From SLSG01 sp964477035 (lineage in GTDB: Bacteria > Bacteroidota > Bacteroidia > Bacteroidales > UBA7960), in NCBI GenBank assembly GCA_964477035.1, contig CAYZCW010000009.1, positions 53,226 through 117,225 of the forward strand: 64,000 nucleotides of DNA, read 5' to 3'. The position numbers were made by a program, and so were the translations under genes. Positions within the stretch are counted from its first letter, which is position 1, and every line of letters begins with the position of its first letter. The notes beneath the pieces are model-generated. The model did not search any database. It was not told where the DNA came from and worked only from the letters and a program-made list of their open reading frames with translations. Below are positions 26,178-35,324 of the stretch, piece by piece.

Positions 26178-27455
26178 ATGCTTCTCAGCCGCTCTCCCCG
26201 CAACATCACCTTACTGGTCAGCAGCACGTTGACGGTGATGGCAGGCGCCATCATTGCCTCGGCCCTTCCCGAGATCAGCCGCGCCTTCGGCCACCTGGCC
26301 CGGGCCGAGCTGCTCAGCAAGCTGCTGCTGACGGTGCCTGCCCTGGCCACCGCCCTGCTGGCTCCTGTGGCGGGTTACCTGGCCGACCGTTCCGGCCGGC
26401 GCCGGTTGTTGTTGGCTTCCCTGCTGCTTTACGCCCTGGCAGGAACCACCGGAGCTTACCTGGATAATATCTACATGATCCTCGTCGGAAGGGCCTTTCT
26501 CGGGGTGGCCGTGGGCGGGCTGATGACGGCCGTGGTGACCCTCATCGGGGATTACTTCCAGGGAGAGGAGCGGAGTCGGTTCATGGGCTACCAGGCTGCG
26601 TTCGCGGGCCTGGGCGGGATGCTGTTCATCACGGGCGGCGGCCTGCTGACCGACATCAGCTGGCGGGCCCCCTTCTGGATCTATGGCCTGTCCCTGCTGG
26701 TCTGGCTGCTTGCCCGCCGGTGGATCCCGGAACCGGCACGCGGGACGGGGCAGGAACCCCGCCCTGCGACAGCGGAAGCCCCCGCCCCGGGCCGGGACCC
26801 TGTCCCCGGGACAACCGCCGGTGCCTTCACCGGCCAGGCTTCCCTGCTGCCGCTCCTGCGGCAGGTGCCCGGGGCCGTCTGGATGGTCTATCTGGTGGCC
26901 TTTTTCTCCATGTCCGTGTTCTATATGGTCCCGGTGCAGATGCCCTTCATGCTGGGTGCCCTGGAGGGCGTCAGCAACGCCCGCATCGGCATGGCCATCG
27001 CCTTCATGAACATCACCTCGGTGCCCATGGCCCTCAGCTACGGCCGCATCAAGCGCCGCCTGCCCTATGCCGGGGTGATGGCCCTGGTGTACCTGCTGGT
27101 GGCCGCCGGCTACCTCATCATCAGCCAGGGACAGACCTATGCCTCGATGGTCCTCGGCATCCTGGTGGCCGGGGCCGGCTTCGGCCTGCAGATGGCCAAC
27201 ATCAACCTCTGGCTCGTGTCCCTGGCCCCCCTGGAATTCAGGGGCCGCCTGGTGGGCTACCTCAACGCCATCATCTTTCTGGGGATGTTCCTCTCACCGG
27301 TCCTTTTGCACCCTCTGGTCGGGGAGGGCCCCCTGCACCGGGGCTTCCTGCTGGTGGCCCTGTTGCTGCTGGCCCTGTCCATCGTGTTTGCCCTGATGGC
27401 CCGGCGGCAAGGCCGTGCGCATCGTGGCAGGGGGCCACGGCCCCCCGTTTCGTAA
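26178..27455 (+). CDS. Major facilitator superfamily transporter
   Basis: 425 aa with about 12 transmembrane helices. The loop 2-3 signature is present (GYLADRSGRRRLLLAS). A Pro/Ala-rich cytoplasmic loop of about 50 residues (190-240) separates the two halves. Similar to drug/sugar efflux MFS proteins; substrate not predictable. Co-transcribed with the DoxX-like gene upstream. Confidence 0.85.
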   Translation: MLLSRSPRNITLLVSSTLTVMAGAIIASALPEISRAFGHLARAELLSKLLLTVPALATALLAPVAGYLADRSGRRRLLLASLLLYALAGTTGAYLDNIYMILVGRAFLGVAVGGLMTAVVTLIGDYFQGEERSRFMGYQAAFAGLGGMLFITGGGLLTDISWRAPFWIYGLSLLVWLLARRWIPEPARGTGQEPRPATAEAPAPGRDPVPGTTAGAFTGQASLLPLLRQVPGAVWMVYLVAFFSMSVFYMVPVQMPFMLGALEGVSNARIGMAIAFMNITSVPMALSYGRIKRRLPYAGVMALVYLLVAAGYLIISQGQTYASMVLGILVAGAGFGLQMANINLWLVSLAPLEFRGRLVGYLNAIIFLGMFLSPVLLHPLVGEGPLHRGFLLVALLLLALSIVFALMARRQGRAHRGRGPRPPVS

Positions 27456-27491
27456 GGGCATTCCGGGATCCTCTGCCGGACCATCAAGCCA

Positions 27492-29573
27492 TCACAACAC
27501 CAGGTTGTAATACCACAGCATCCATGCCAGGGCGCCGGCCGACAGGGCCCTGAGCCCATAGGCCAGCCGGGTGCGCAACGGCCATCCCGGCGTCCACCAG
27601 GTCCGCAGCCCGGCCCACACCATGGCCAGGGCGGTCAGCAGCACCACATAGAGCCAGAAGCCCATCGTGGCCACTGCCGCCCCGCCTTCCCCGAACGCCG
27701 ACAGGGGCAGCAGGTGGACGGGATCGGGCCGCATGCCGGTGGCCATCAGCAACAGCAGCACCACCAGGGCGGCGGCGTGGGCCAGGGACACCCGGCGGGC
27801 CATCCGTTTCTCCGGCTCCGGCAGGACCGGCTGCCTGCGGATGCGCCGGATGAGCCACCTCCCGGCCCCTGACAGCAGCGTGGCCAGCGCCAGGACCACG
27901 GCCAGGGCCAGGATGCCCAGGGCAAACGGTCCGGAGCCATGCAGTGGCGGCCGGATATAGGTCTGGGGACCGTCCGTCATGAGCATGGGACGGCCCGAGG
28001 GCGCGGTGCCGGCCACCAGGTAGTTAAACGGTCCGAAGGGATTGGCGGTAATGGCTTCCAGGTTGCGGTAGATGCCGGGGTTGGTCTCTACAAACCGGAA
28101 CTGCCTGCCCAGGTGGTTTACCAGCAGGAAACCCTCCCCGTCCACTTCCAGCCGCATGACCATGGACAACAGGTTCATGGGCTTCTCTCCCGTGGTTTCC
28201 GCCCGGCGGCTGGGCTGGTATTCTCCCGACAGTTGCCGGGCACGCGCCACGGCCTCCGGGGAGGGAGGGGATGGAGGCGCTTCCGGCAGTTCCGGAAAGA
28301 AAGCATCCATGAAGGCCTGAAACACGGCCGCATGGTGCTGGAAACTGCCCCCGCTGTAGGCGATGAAGAGCCCGGTCTGCTGATCCGGCAGCAGGTACAT
28401 TCCCGCATCGAACACCGTGGAACTGCCGGCGTGGAACACGACCCTCTGCCCGTTGAAGCGCGATTCCATCAAGCCGTGGGCCATGCCCCCCAGCAAGGGA
28501 TGGTGGGTGAACTGTGTCCTGTGCATCTGCGCGGTGGTGGCCGGCAACAGGATGCGGCCGTGGGGGTTGCTGCCCCCATGGAGGTGGGCCAGCATGAAAA
28601 GGGCCATGTCCTGGGCCGAAGTGGTCAGTCCCCCGGCCGGGGCCGGCATGTACTCAAAGCGGGCAGTCAGGGCGCGGCCATCGACCATTCTGGATGCCTC
28701 GACCAGCCGGTCCTGAAGGAAGGGGTGCAGCGGCTGGCCGAAGCTGCTGCTGTGCATGCCCAGGGGGACCAGGATGTGGTCCCGCACGTAGGCCTCGAAC
28801 GGCATGCCCGTGACGCGCTCCACGATATAGCCCGCCAGGGAGGGCCCGTAGTTGGAGTAGGCCATCACCTCTCCCGGCGGGTAGATCCTGGCCGGCAGGT
28901 ACCTGGTGACATAGTCGCGGAGGGGGAGGTGCCTGTCCGCATCGAGCACGAACAGGTGCTCCAGGATGTCTTCGAAGCCCGCAGTATGCGTCATCAGGTG
29001 GCGCAAGGTGACGGGCGGTACCGTCTCTCCTTTTGGGCCGCGGTACAGGCGGTCGGGGAGGGTGAAGTCCAGGTACTCATTGACATCCGCATCCAGATCA
29101 AGCATGCCGCGTTCTGCCAGCTGCATGACGGCGGTCCAGGTGAACACCTTGGATACGGAGCCGGTGCGGAACAGGCTGTGGACGGGGTCTACCGGCATGG
29201 CGGTTGCCTGGCTCTCGGTCCCGTAGCCCTGCAGCAACAGGATCTCCCCATCCCGGACCAGGGCCAGGCAGGCATTGGGCAGGTGGTGGTCGCGCATGGC
29301 CTCTTCCATTTGCCGGTGCAAAAAGGCCGTCCACCGGCGGGCCTCCTGTTCCGGGGCCACCGGTTCATCGGCCGGTTCATTGTGGGCTGTCTGGGGGGCT
29401 TGCGGGCCGGCAGCCAACCGGGCCGCTTCCTCGCCGGCCTCCTGCCCGCCCGCCGCAAGGTTGGCGGCGCCGGGGAGGGCTGCCGTGGCCAGGGCTGCAA
29501 TCAGCAAGATCATCAGAAGCCGGGTGCTTTTTCTGCCCTGCCCGCGGGCAGGGGGGGGTTGGGTGTGTTTCAT
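27492..29573 (-). CDS. Serine hydrolase of beta-lactamase class C family with membrane tail
   Basis: 693 aa from the ATG at 29573. Signal peptide or anchor near residues 18-40, then a beta-lactamase/penicillin-binding domain with SVSK (SxxK nucleophile), YSN (second motif) and HAG (third motif). A linking domain follows, then about four transmembrane helices in the last 150 residues (GILALAVVLALATLL, AAALVVLLLLMATGM, FWLYVVLLTALAMVW, ALSAGALAWMLWYY). Probably an envelope esterase or D-amino-acid peptidase rather than a true beta-lactamase. A 19 bp palindrome lies 16 bp upstream of the start. Confidence 0.85.
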   Translation of the reverse strand: MKHTQPPPARGQGRKSTRLLMILLIAALATAALPGAANLAAGGQEAGEEAARLAAGPQAPQTAHNEPADEPVAPEQEARRWTAFLHRQMEEAMRDHHLPNACLALVRDGEILLLQGYGTESQATAMPVDPVHSLFRTGSVSKVFTWTAVMQLAERGMLDLDADVNEYLDFTLPDRLYRGPKGETVPPVTLRHLMTHTAGFEDILEHLFVLDADRHLPLRDYVTRYLPARIYPPGEVMAYSNYGPSLAGYIVERVTGMPFEAYVRDHILVPLGMHSSSFGQPLHPFLQDRLVEASRMVDGRALTARFEYMPAPAGGLTTSAQDMALFMLAHLHGGSNPHGRILLPATTAQMHRTQFTHHPLLGGMAHGLMESRFNGQRVVFHAGSSTVFDAGMYLLPDQQTGLFIAYSGGSFQHHAAVFQAFMDAFFPELPEAPPSPPSPEAVARARQLSGEYQPSRRAETTGEKPMNLLSMVMRLEVDGEGFLLVNHLGRQFRFVETNPGIYRNLEAITANPFGPFNYLVAGTAPSGRPMLMTDGPQTYIRPPLHGSGPFALGILALAVVLALATLLSGAGRWLIRRIRRQPVLPEPEKRMARRVSLAHAAALVVLLLLMATGMRPDPVHLLPLSAFGEGGAAVATMGFWLYVVLLTALAMVWAGLRTWWTPGWPLRTRLAYGLRALSAGALAWMLWYYNLVL

Positions 29574-29588
29574 CACATCAAAATATTG

Positions 29589-29607
29589 GGACCGGACCGT
29601 CCGGTCC
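29589..29607. promoter_or_regulatory. 19 bp palindrome upstream of the serine hydrolase gene
   Basis: GGACCGGAC (29589-29597), one C, GTCCGGTCC (29599-29607): perfect 9 bp arms. Placed in the leader of the minus-strand hydrolase gene within the divergent region; an operator is plausible. Confidence 0.55.
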
Positions 29608-29684
29608 AGGATTAAAGTTAGGAAAAAAAGGGCGGGTTGTTGCAAGGCTTCCGCAAAATATCCCCCGGGCCTGGGCGGGCAAGC

Positions 29685-29716
29685 TTTGCTGCTATGGAAA
29701 AAAAGCATTATCTTGT
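29685..29716 (+). promoter_or_regulatory. Candidate promoter of the DUF4197 gene
   Basis: TTTG at 29685-29688, 20 nt spacer, TATCTTGT at 29709-29716 (one T short of TAnnTTTG). The expected start is 35-40 nt upstream of the ATG at 29758. Confidence 0.5.
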
Positions 29717-29757
29717 CTGGGTGTGGTGGTCCGCCGCCACTTCAAAACATGCATCCC

Positions 29758-30531
29758 ATGAAACACAACAGGCGAATGCCCCATCCGACGAAAATGGTGA
29801 TTTTCTACTTGCTGCTGGCGGGCGGGCTGTGGTCCTGCGCCGAACTGGCGCGCGTGGCCGGTCAGCTGGACAGCGGCCGTCCCCTGACCCAGGAGGAGGT
29901 GGTGCACGGGCTGCGGCAGGCCCTGACCATCGGGGCCGACTCGGCCGCATCGCGCCTGGGGGCGGTGGACGGCTACTACCGCGACCAGCTGGTGCGCATT
30001 GCCCTGCCGCCGGAGGCGGACGTGATCACCGACAACCTGTCCCTGTTGCCCGGGGGGGAGCGGATGCTGGAGGACGTGGTGCTGCGCATCAACCGGGCGG
30101 CCGAGGATGCGGCCCGTGAGGCAGCGCCCGTGTTCGCCCGTGCCGTTGCGGGCATGAGCATACAGGACGGCTTCGCCATCCTGGGGGGGGCGCCCGATGC
30201 GGCCACCCTGTACCTGAGGGACAACACCCGGCAGGAGCTGCTGGCCCTCTATCAGCCCCGTATCCGGCAGTCGATCGACAAGCCGCTGGTGGGCGGGCTG
30301 TCCACCGCCGGAGCCTGGGACGCCCTGACGGGTCAGTGGAACGGGTTGGCGCGCTCCACGGCGGGCCGCATCGCGGGCCTGCAGGCGGTGGAGGTGGCGC
30401 TGGACGCCTACCTCACGGAAAGGGCCCTGGACGGGTTGTTTCTGAAGCTGGCCGAGGAGGAGCGCAAGATCCGGCAGGACCCCGCCGCGCGGGTCACCGA
30501 GCTGTTGCAGCGTGTCTTCGGACAGCCCTGA
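29758..30531 (+). CDS. DUF4197 family lipoprotein
   Basis: 257 aa from the ATG at 29758 (others at 29749, 29776 and 29794 are in frame). A lipoprotein signal is visible: hydrophobic MVIFYLLLAGG then the lipobox LWSC. The mature protein matches DUF4197 (QALTIGADSAASRLG..., GMSIQDGFAILGGAPDAAT, YFR-type Tyr/Leu repeats), a helical envelope family of unknown role. The word CCCCATCCGACGA lies within the first codons (29779-29791), encoding PHPTK, 2 nt upstream of the in-frame ATG at 29794. Confidence 0.82.
   Translation: MKHNRRMPHPTKMVIFYLLLAGGLWSCAELARVAGQLDSGRPLTQEEVVHGLRQALTIGADSAASRLGAVDGYYRDQLVRIALPPEADVITDNLSLLPGGERMLEDVVLRINRAAEDAAREAAPVFARAVAGMSIQDGFAILGGAPDAATLYLRDNTRQELLALYQPRIRQSIDKPLVGGLSTAGAWDALTGQWNGLARSTAGRIAGLQAVEVALDAYLTERALDGLFLKLAEEERKIRQDPAARVTELLQRVFGQP
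29779..29791 (+). repeat. Dispersed CCCCATCCGACGA word at the DUF4197 start
   Basis: Exact 13-mer on the coding strand, preceded by AATG as in the copy at 31144. It lies in the translation-start region: 2 nt upstream of the last possible ATG. Confidence 0.75.
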
Positions 30532-30532
30532 T

Positions 30533-31147
30533 TCAAGCCCCCGGCTCCTTTAAAAATTTCTGCCAGAACTGCAGGGGCTTGGGGGTTTCCTCCCGTTCGC
30601 CGAGGTCCTTCCACGGAATGCGGCAGGTGAGCCCCTCCACCGGCCTGAAGCCCCTTTTCCGCCAGAAGCCGTCCAGGGGGACGTAGTCCGCCGGCCGCAG
30701 GGGATGGTCCGACGGCCGCAGCACCGCACAAAAACAGAGGCGTTCGAAGCCGTCCAGCCTGCGGGCGTGCGCCTCCCGCCGCCTGAAGAACTCCAGCCCC
30801 GCGCCCTGCCCCCGGTAAGGCTTCAGCAGGACCGACTCCCCGTAGTAAAAGATGCGCGACACGTCCGCGCCCATGGCGGCCCAGGGTCCGCGGATGTTCT
30901 CCGTCTCCTGTGCCAGCGGCATGCCCGTGGAGGCACCCACGACCTGTTCCCCGTCCAGTGCGGCCACCAGGATGCTGCCCGGGGCCCCGGCAAAGGTCCG
31001 CAGGTAGTCCTCTTCGTAGTCCGGATCGCCATCGTACAGATAGGGAAAATCGCGGAACACCCGGATGCGCAGTCCCGCCAGGGCCGGGATCCAGGGCAGG
31101 GCCTCGCGGCCCAAAAGCGTCATGTAGGTCAGCCGGTCCTTGCTCAT
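30533..31147 (-). CDS. GNAT family N-acetyltransferase
   Basis: 204 aa from the ATG at 31147 (MSKDRL). An earlier ATG at 31174 lies inside the minus-10 element and can be excluded if that promoter is used. The acetyl-CoA loop LLKPYRGQGAGLEFF and the C-terminal GFWRKRGFRPVEG support a GNAT fold. Substrate unknown. Convergent with the DUF4197 gene, leaving a 1 bp gap. Confidence 0.8.
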   Translation of the reverse strand: MSKDRLTYMTLLGREALPWIPALAGLRIRVFRDFPYLYDGDPDYEEDYLRTFAGAPGSILVAALDGEQVVGASTGMPLAQETENIRGPWAAMGADVSRIFYYGESVLLKPYRGQGAGLEFFRRREAHARRLDGFERLCFCAVLRPSDHPLRPADYVPLDGFWRKRGFRPVEGLTCRIPWKDLGEREETPKPLQFWQKFLKEPGA

Positions 31148-31156
31148 CGGATGGGG
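31144..31156 (-). repeat. Variant CCCCATCCGATGA word containing a start codon
   Basis: Minus strand CCCCATCCGATGA: one base differs from the exact word (ACG becomes ATG), and that ATG is the GNAT start codon. Confidence 0.75.
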
Positions 31157-31171
31157 CATTGGTTTTATGGC

Positions 31172-31179
31172 CAAAGATA
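31172..31179 (-). promoter_or_regulatory. Minus-10 element TATCTTTG of the GNAT gene
   Basis: Exact TAnnTTTG match on the minus strand, 24 nt before the ATG at 31147. It decides the start codon, because the upstream ATG overlaps this element. Confidence 0.6.
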
Positions 31180-31225
31180 GTCAGGGGCTGAAAAAAAGCC
31201 ACCGTCACAGCAATGGATTTTTCCA

Positions 31226-31233
31226 TATATTTG
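31226..31233 (+). promoter_or_regulatory. Minus-10 element TATATTTG upstream of the M28 membrane peptidase
   Basis: Exact TAnnTTTG match; it would give a leader of about 180 nt to the ATG at 31416. The upstream element is weak. Confidence 0.45.
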
Positions 31234-31415
31234 AAAGTCCGCAATATGCCGGGCCGTTCCCGCTCCCTGGACGCTCCTGCCCACTGGCCGCCCCCGTCCC
31301 CCCCTGGCCGGGAGGGAAGCGCCATCCCGTTTTCGCGGGCAGGATGCCCGGGCTTACAGGCGGCTGCCGTTGCGGCCCTGGAACCACAGATCCTTTCACC
31401 ACAAACCCACACCCC

Positions 31416-33854
31416 ATGCACACCACCGATGCCCCCGTTTCCCTGGCCCGAGGGCTTTTCCTCGCCCTGGCCATGATGGCCCTGGCCGCCTTGTCGTTCT
31501 ACCTGTTGCGGCCGCCGGCCGCCCGGCCATACGATGCCCCGGAGGACCTCTTCTCGGCCGAACGCGCCGCCCGCCACCTGGAGGCGATCGCCGCCGAGAG
31601 CCATCCCATGGGCAGCCCCGCCAACGAGCGGGTGCGCGACTACCTGATGCTGGAGCTCGAGGCGCTCGGGCTGGCGCCCGTCTTGCATGAGACGGAATAC
31701 TTCGACCCGGTCAGCCAGCATGCCGCCCGCCTGGGCAATGTGCTGGCGCGCATCCCCGGCACGGAAGGGGGGCGGGCCATCCTGCTCATGGCCCATTATG
31801 ACAGCCGTGAGGGCAGCTACGGGGCGGCCGACAACGGCTCCTCGGTGGCCGCCATTCTGGAGTTCCTGCGGCTGCTGGGCCACCGCCCGCCCCTGGCCAG
31901 CGACCTCATCGTGCTGTTCAGCGATGGGGAGGAATACGGGCTGCTCGGGGCCAGGGCCTTCGTGGAGGAGCACCCCTGGGCCGGTGAGGTGGCCATGGTC
32001 TTCAACCTGGAGGCCCGCGGCACGAAAGGGGCTTCCATCCTCTTCGAGACCGGGGAGGGCAACCGCCGCATGGTCAGGGCTTTTGCCCGCGGCAGCCGCA
32101 AGCCCCTGGGCACTTCCCTCGGCTACGAGATTTACAGCCGCATGCCCAACGACACCGACTTCAGCCCCTTCAAGCAACGCGGCTATGCCGGGCTGAACAT
32201 CGCCTACCTGGACAACCCCTTCGACTACCATACCGCGGCCGACCACCTCGACAACCTGTCCCTGCGCTCTTTGCAGCACCAGGGATCCTACCTGGAGTCG
32301 CTCGTGCCCTACCTGGGGGATTCGGAGCTTGACCTGCAGGATGAGCGCAACGCCGTGTTCTTCAACACCCTGGGCTTTCACGTCGCCCATTATCCCTTCT
32401 CGCGGGCCCTGCCCCTGGCCGTGGCGGCCCTGCTGCTGTTTGTGCTGCTGCTTCTGCCGGCCCTGCACCGGGGGCACCTCCGCCTGCTGAAGGCCCTTTA
32501 CGGCCTGCTGGCTTTCGTGCTGTACCTGTTCCTGGTGTACGTGCTGTTCGGGGCCCTGTACGGCATCCTCTCCGGTTACTACCCCGGCACCGACCACATC
32601 CTGCTGGACTATCACCACCACCAGCTGTTCGCGGCCTTTACCGCCCTGTGGCTGGTCTTTACCCTGCTGTTCTTCCGCGCCTGCCTGCGGGGCGTGCGGT
32701 GGTGGGAAGCCCTGCTGCTGCTCCTGGGCGGTGGGCTCCTGCTGTGGTGGGCCGGTCGCATCGACCTGCTGCACGGGGGCGGGCTGCTGGTGTCCGTCCT
32801 GGTCCTTTACCTGATGGCCCGCCGGCCCCTGTCCTCCGCCGCGCTGTGGACCGGCGCCCAGTTCCTGTGGCTCGTCCTGGTGTGGGTCACCGCCCTGGCC
32901 TTCCCCGGGGTGAGCTACCTGCTGCTGTGGCCCCTGGTCTTCAGCCTGGCCGGCGCCCTGCTGCTGCTCCTCCTCCCGGCCGGACCGCCTGCGCGCCGGA
33001 CGCGCCTGCTGGTCCTGCTGGCGGCCGCCCTGCCCGCCCTGGCCTGGCTGCCCTACATCAGCTACACCTTCACCCTGGCCATGGGCCTGGGCATGATCGC
33101 CATCGCGCTGATCCTGCCCGCCCTGATGGCCGGGCTGCTCGTGCCCCAGCTGGAGGTGGTGGTCTGCGGACGCGGCTGGCTGGTGACCCTTCTGGTGTTT
33201 TTTGCCGGATGCTTCCTGCTGTACCAGGGCGCCGTCCGCCCGGATTACGACGCGCGCCACCAGCAGCCCAACAGCATCCGCCTGGCCTGTGACGGCACCG
33301 AAGGCCGGAGCTGGTGGATGGCCCCTGAGGAGCACCACGATGCCTGGACGGAGCAGTTCCTGACCGACCGGCCCGACACCCTGCCGCTGGAGCCCTTCTT
33401 CCCTTATACGGCAGAGACCATGCTGGCCAGGGAAACCCACATCCCGGGACCGGCCCTGCCGTACGCCCTCTTGCTGTCCGACACCCTGGCAGGCGCGGAG
33501 CGCCGCCTCGGCATGCAGCTGTTCTCTCCCGGCGGGCAGCGGCTGGAAGTCTATATCCGGGCGGGGGAGTCCCCCGTCAGCATCCGCCTGAACGGGGCGG
33601 GGCCTTGGCCCCTCCGGGCGATCGGGCAGGACGCCTGGCATTATTTGCGGTACTTCAATATGGCGGAGGATGGGATCCACCTGGAAGTGGTCGCCGGGGC
33701 GGCAGCGGCCGTGGAGCTGCAGCTGACCGACATCGTGACGGGCTTTCCGGCCTGGGCGAACAAGGAGCCCCGGCCGCCCGCCATGCGGCACCATGTGGAC
33801 CGCACCCTGGCAGGCATGCGGTACGTGTTTCCGGTCCCTTCAGTCGTGCCTTAA
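31416..33854 (+). CDS. M28 family membrane-bound metallopeptidase
   Basis: 812 aa. One N-terminal helix (about 13-31), then an M28 aminopeptidase domain with zinc ligands His127 and Asp139, catalytic Glu172/ligand Glu173, Glu199 and His272. The C-terminal part has about eight transmembrane helices (370-640) and a soluble beta-rich tail. The architecture resembles eukaryotic ER/vacuolar M28 membrane proteases and their bacterial relatives. The active site faces the periplasm. Its 3' end overlaps the convergent permease gene by 15 bp. Confidence 0.85.
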   Translation: MHTTDAPVSLARGLFLALAMMALAALSFYLLRPPAARPYDAPEDLFSAERAARHLEAIAAESHPMGSPANERVRDYLMLELEALGLAPVLHETEYFDPVSQHAARLGNVLARIPGTEGGRAILLMAHYDSREGSYGAADNGSSVAAILEFLRLLGHRPPLASDLIVLFSDGEEYGLLGARAFVEEHPWAGEVAMVFNLEARGTKGASILFETGEGNRRMVRAFARGSRKPLGTSLGYEIYSRMPNDTDFSPFKQRGYAGLNIAYLDNPFDYHTAADHLDNLSLRSLQHQGSYLESLVPYLGDSELDLQDERNAVFFNTLGFHVAHYPFSRALPLAVAALLLFVLLLLPALHRGHLRLLKALYGLLAFVLYLFLVYVLFGALYGILSGYYPGTDHILLDYHHHQLFAAFTALWLVFTLLFFRACLRGVRWWEALLLLLGGGLLLWWAGRIDLLHGGGLLVSVLVLYLMARRPLSSAALWTGAQFLWLVLVWVTALAFPGVSYLLLWPLVFSLAGALLLLLLPAGPPARRTRLLVLLAAALPALAWLPYISYTFTLAMGLGMIAIALILPALMAGLLVPQLEVVVCGRGWLVTLLVFFAGCFLLYQGAVRPDYDARHQQPNSIRLACDGTEGRSWWMAPEEHHDAWTEQFLTDRPDTLPLEPFFPYTAETMLARETHIPGPALPYALLLSDTLAGAERRLGMQLFSPGGQRLEVYIRAGESPVSIRLNGAGPWPLRAIGQDAWHYLRYFNMAEDGIHLEVVAGAAAAVELQLTDIVTGFPAWANKEPRPPAMRHHVDRTLAGMRYVFPVPSVVP

Positions 33855-35324
33855 GGCCCGCACCGGGTCGATGCGCGCCGCCCGGAAGGCCGGGTACAGT
33901 CCGGCGATCAGGCTGACCCCCACCGAGAAGGCCAGGGCCCCCAGGATGAGCCAGGCCGGGAAGTAGAAGATGCGGATGGGCTCGATCCCTTCGGGCAGCA
34001 GCTGCCCATGGATCACCGCCGAGGCGATGCGGGTGACGGCCCATCCCAGGGCGATGCCGCCCACCGCCCCGGCCAGCCCGATGACCGAGGCCTCGGTGAA
34101 GAACACCATGCGGATCTGCCGTTCATTGCCGCCGATGGCCTTCATGATGCCGATCTCGCGGGTGCGTTCCAGTATGGACATCACCATGGTGTTGGTGATG
34201 CCCAATCCCGCCACCAGCAGGGCGATGGTGCCGATGGAGCCCAGGGCGGCCCCCATGGCCAGGAACATGCGTTTGATCTCCTCCAGCTGGTCCGCCATGG
34301 TGAACAGGCCCACATCCATGGCCTCCAGCCCCTCGCGCACCCCCTGCATGGCCTCCATGCTTTCGGTGCGCACGTGGATGGCCCCGTACTGCCCTTCGCG
34401 GCGGGAGCCGCTCAGCAGTTCCCAGACGTTGGTGAAGCCCAGCTGCGGCATCCTTGCCGCCGTGCCCGAAGGCAGGATGACCGCCCCGCCGATGCCGCCC
34501 GGGCCGAACTCTCCCTGGTCGCCCAGGATGCCGCAGATGGTCACCTCGGTGCGGACCTCCTCCAGGGGCAGGGCCGGGATGGGGATGCCCGAGGGACCGA
34601 AGCCCTGTGCCGCCCCTTCAGCCAGTCCGGCGAGGCCCCCTGCCATGGCCCGCATGGCCATCATGGGCAGTCCGCCGGCCAGGGCCTCCGCATCCAGCCT
34701 TACCGACACGAGCGTCAGGCTCTTGCCGATCAGCTCTTCGGGCCGCATCCGGCGGGGGGCGTCCACGGAGTCCTCCTCCGTCCTTTCGGGCGCCTTATCC
34801 TTTTTCAGCAGCAGGATGTTGAAGCGGTTCCTGAGCATCTCCTCCCGCACGACCACCTGCAGGGATGTATCCGATGAGAAGAAGGCGCCTGCCAGCAGCT
34901 TGTTGTAGGGCGGGTAGGCGCCCGCCGCGGCGGGCAGGGCGGTGAGGGGCAGGTTCACCGAGTCGCCGAAAAGCGTGATCCGCACCGGGATGTTCACCTG
35001 GGGGTAGGCCAGGGCGACCCCGGGGATGGCCCGGATGGCCTGCAGCAGGGAGTCGTTGAGCGGGGTGGCATCTGCCGGGACCTGCCCGGCCGCGGCGGTG
35101 CCCGTCTGCCCCGGCACCCCGTTTTTCGGGGTGACCGTGATGGAGGTGAACACCTCGGAGGCCATGAAGGCCTCGGTGATGTTTTTCTGCATGCCCGCCG
35201 AGAACGACACCATGGAGGTGAGGGCCCCGATGCCGATCATCACCCCCAGCAGGGTGAGGAAGGTGCGCAGGCGGGTGCGCCTGAGGTTGGAAAAGCCCAT
35301 GATGATCAGGTCTGCCAGGGTCAT
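33840..35324 (-). CDS. MacB/FtsX-type ABC transporter permease
   Basis: 494 aa. N-terminal helix (TFLTLLGVMIGIGALTSMVSF), a large periplasmic MacB_PCD domain, and three C-terminal helices typical of FtsX permeases (GTIALLVAGLGITNTMVMSI..., GLAGAVGGIALGWAVTRI, LILGALAFSVGVSLIAGLYPA), ending with PVRALRHD. It works by mechanotransmission with the adjacent ATPase. The start codon overlaps the ATPase stop by 4 bp. Substrate unknown (lipoprotein release or export are options). Confidence 0.9.
   Translation of the reverse strand: MTLADLIIMGFSNLRRTRLRTFLTLLGVMIGIGALTSMVSFSAGMQKNITEAFMASEVFTSITVTPKNGVPGQTGTAAAGQVPADATPLNDSLLQAIRAIPGVALAYPQVNIPVRITLFGDSVNLPLTALPAAAGAYPPYNKLLAGAFFSSDTSLQVVVREEMLRNRFNILLLKKDKAPERTEEDSVDAPRRMRPEELIGKSLTLVSVRLDAEALAGGLPMMAMRAMAGGLAGLAEGAAQGFGPSGIPIPALPLEEVRTEVTICGILGDQGEFGPGGIGGAVILPSGTAARMPQLGFTNVWELLSGSRREGQYGAIHVRTESMEAMQGVREGLEAMDVGLFTMADQLEEIKRMFLAMGAALGSIGTIALLVAGLGITNTMVMSILERTREIGIMKAIGGNERQIRMVFFTEASVIGLAGAVGGIALGWAVTRIASAVIHGQLLPEGIEPIRIFYFPAWLILGALAFSVGVSLIAGLYPAFRAARIDPVRALRHD

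Noticed and set aside
27939..29615. Plus-strand frame of about 558 codons opposite the serine hydrolase
   Set aside because: No motifs; the minus-strand gene has SxxK, YSN and HAG motifs and a signal peptide.
31174..31416. Longer starts for the GNAT (31174) and M28 (31140) genes
   Set aside because: The GNAT upstream ATG overlaps the minus-10 element; the M28 extension is low-complexity and crosses both promoters.
30408..33794. Minus-strand open frame of over 1100 codons opposite the M28 peptidase
   Set aside because: His/Gln/Gly-rich translation without domains; it is the antisense shadow of the clear M28 gene in GC-rich DNA.
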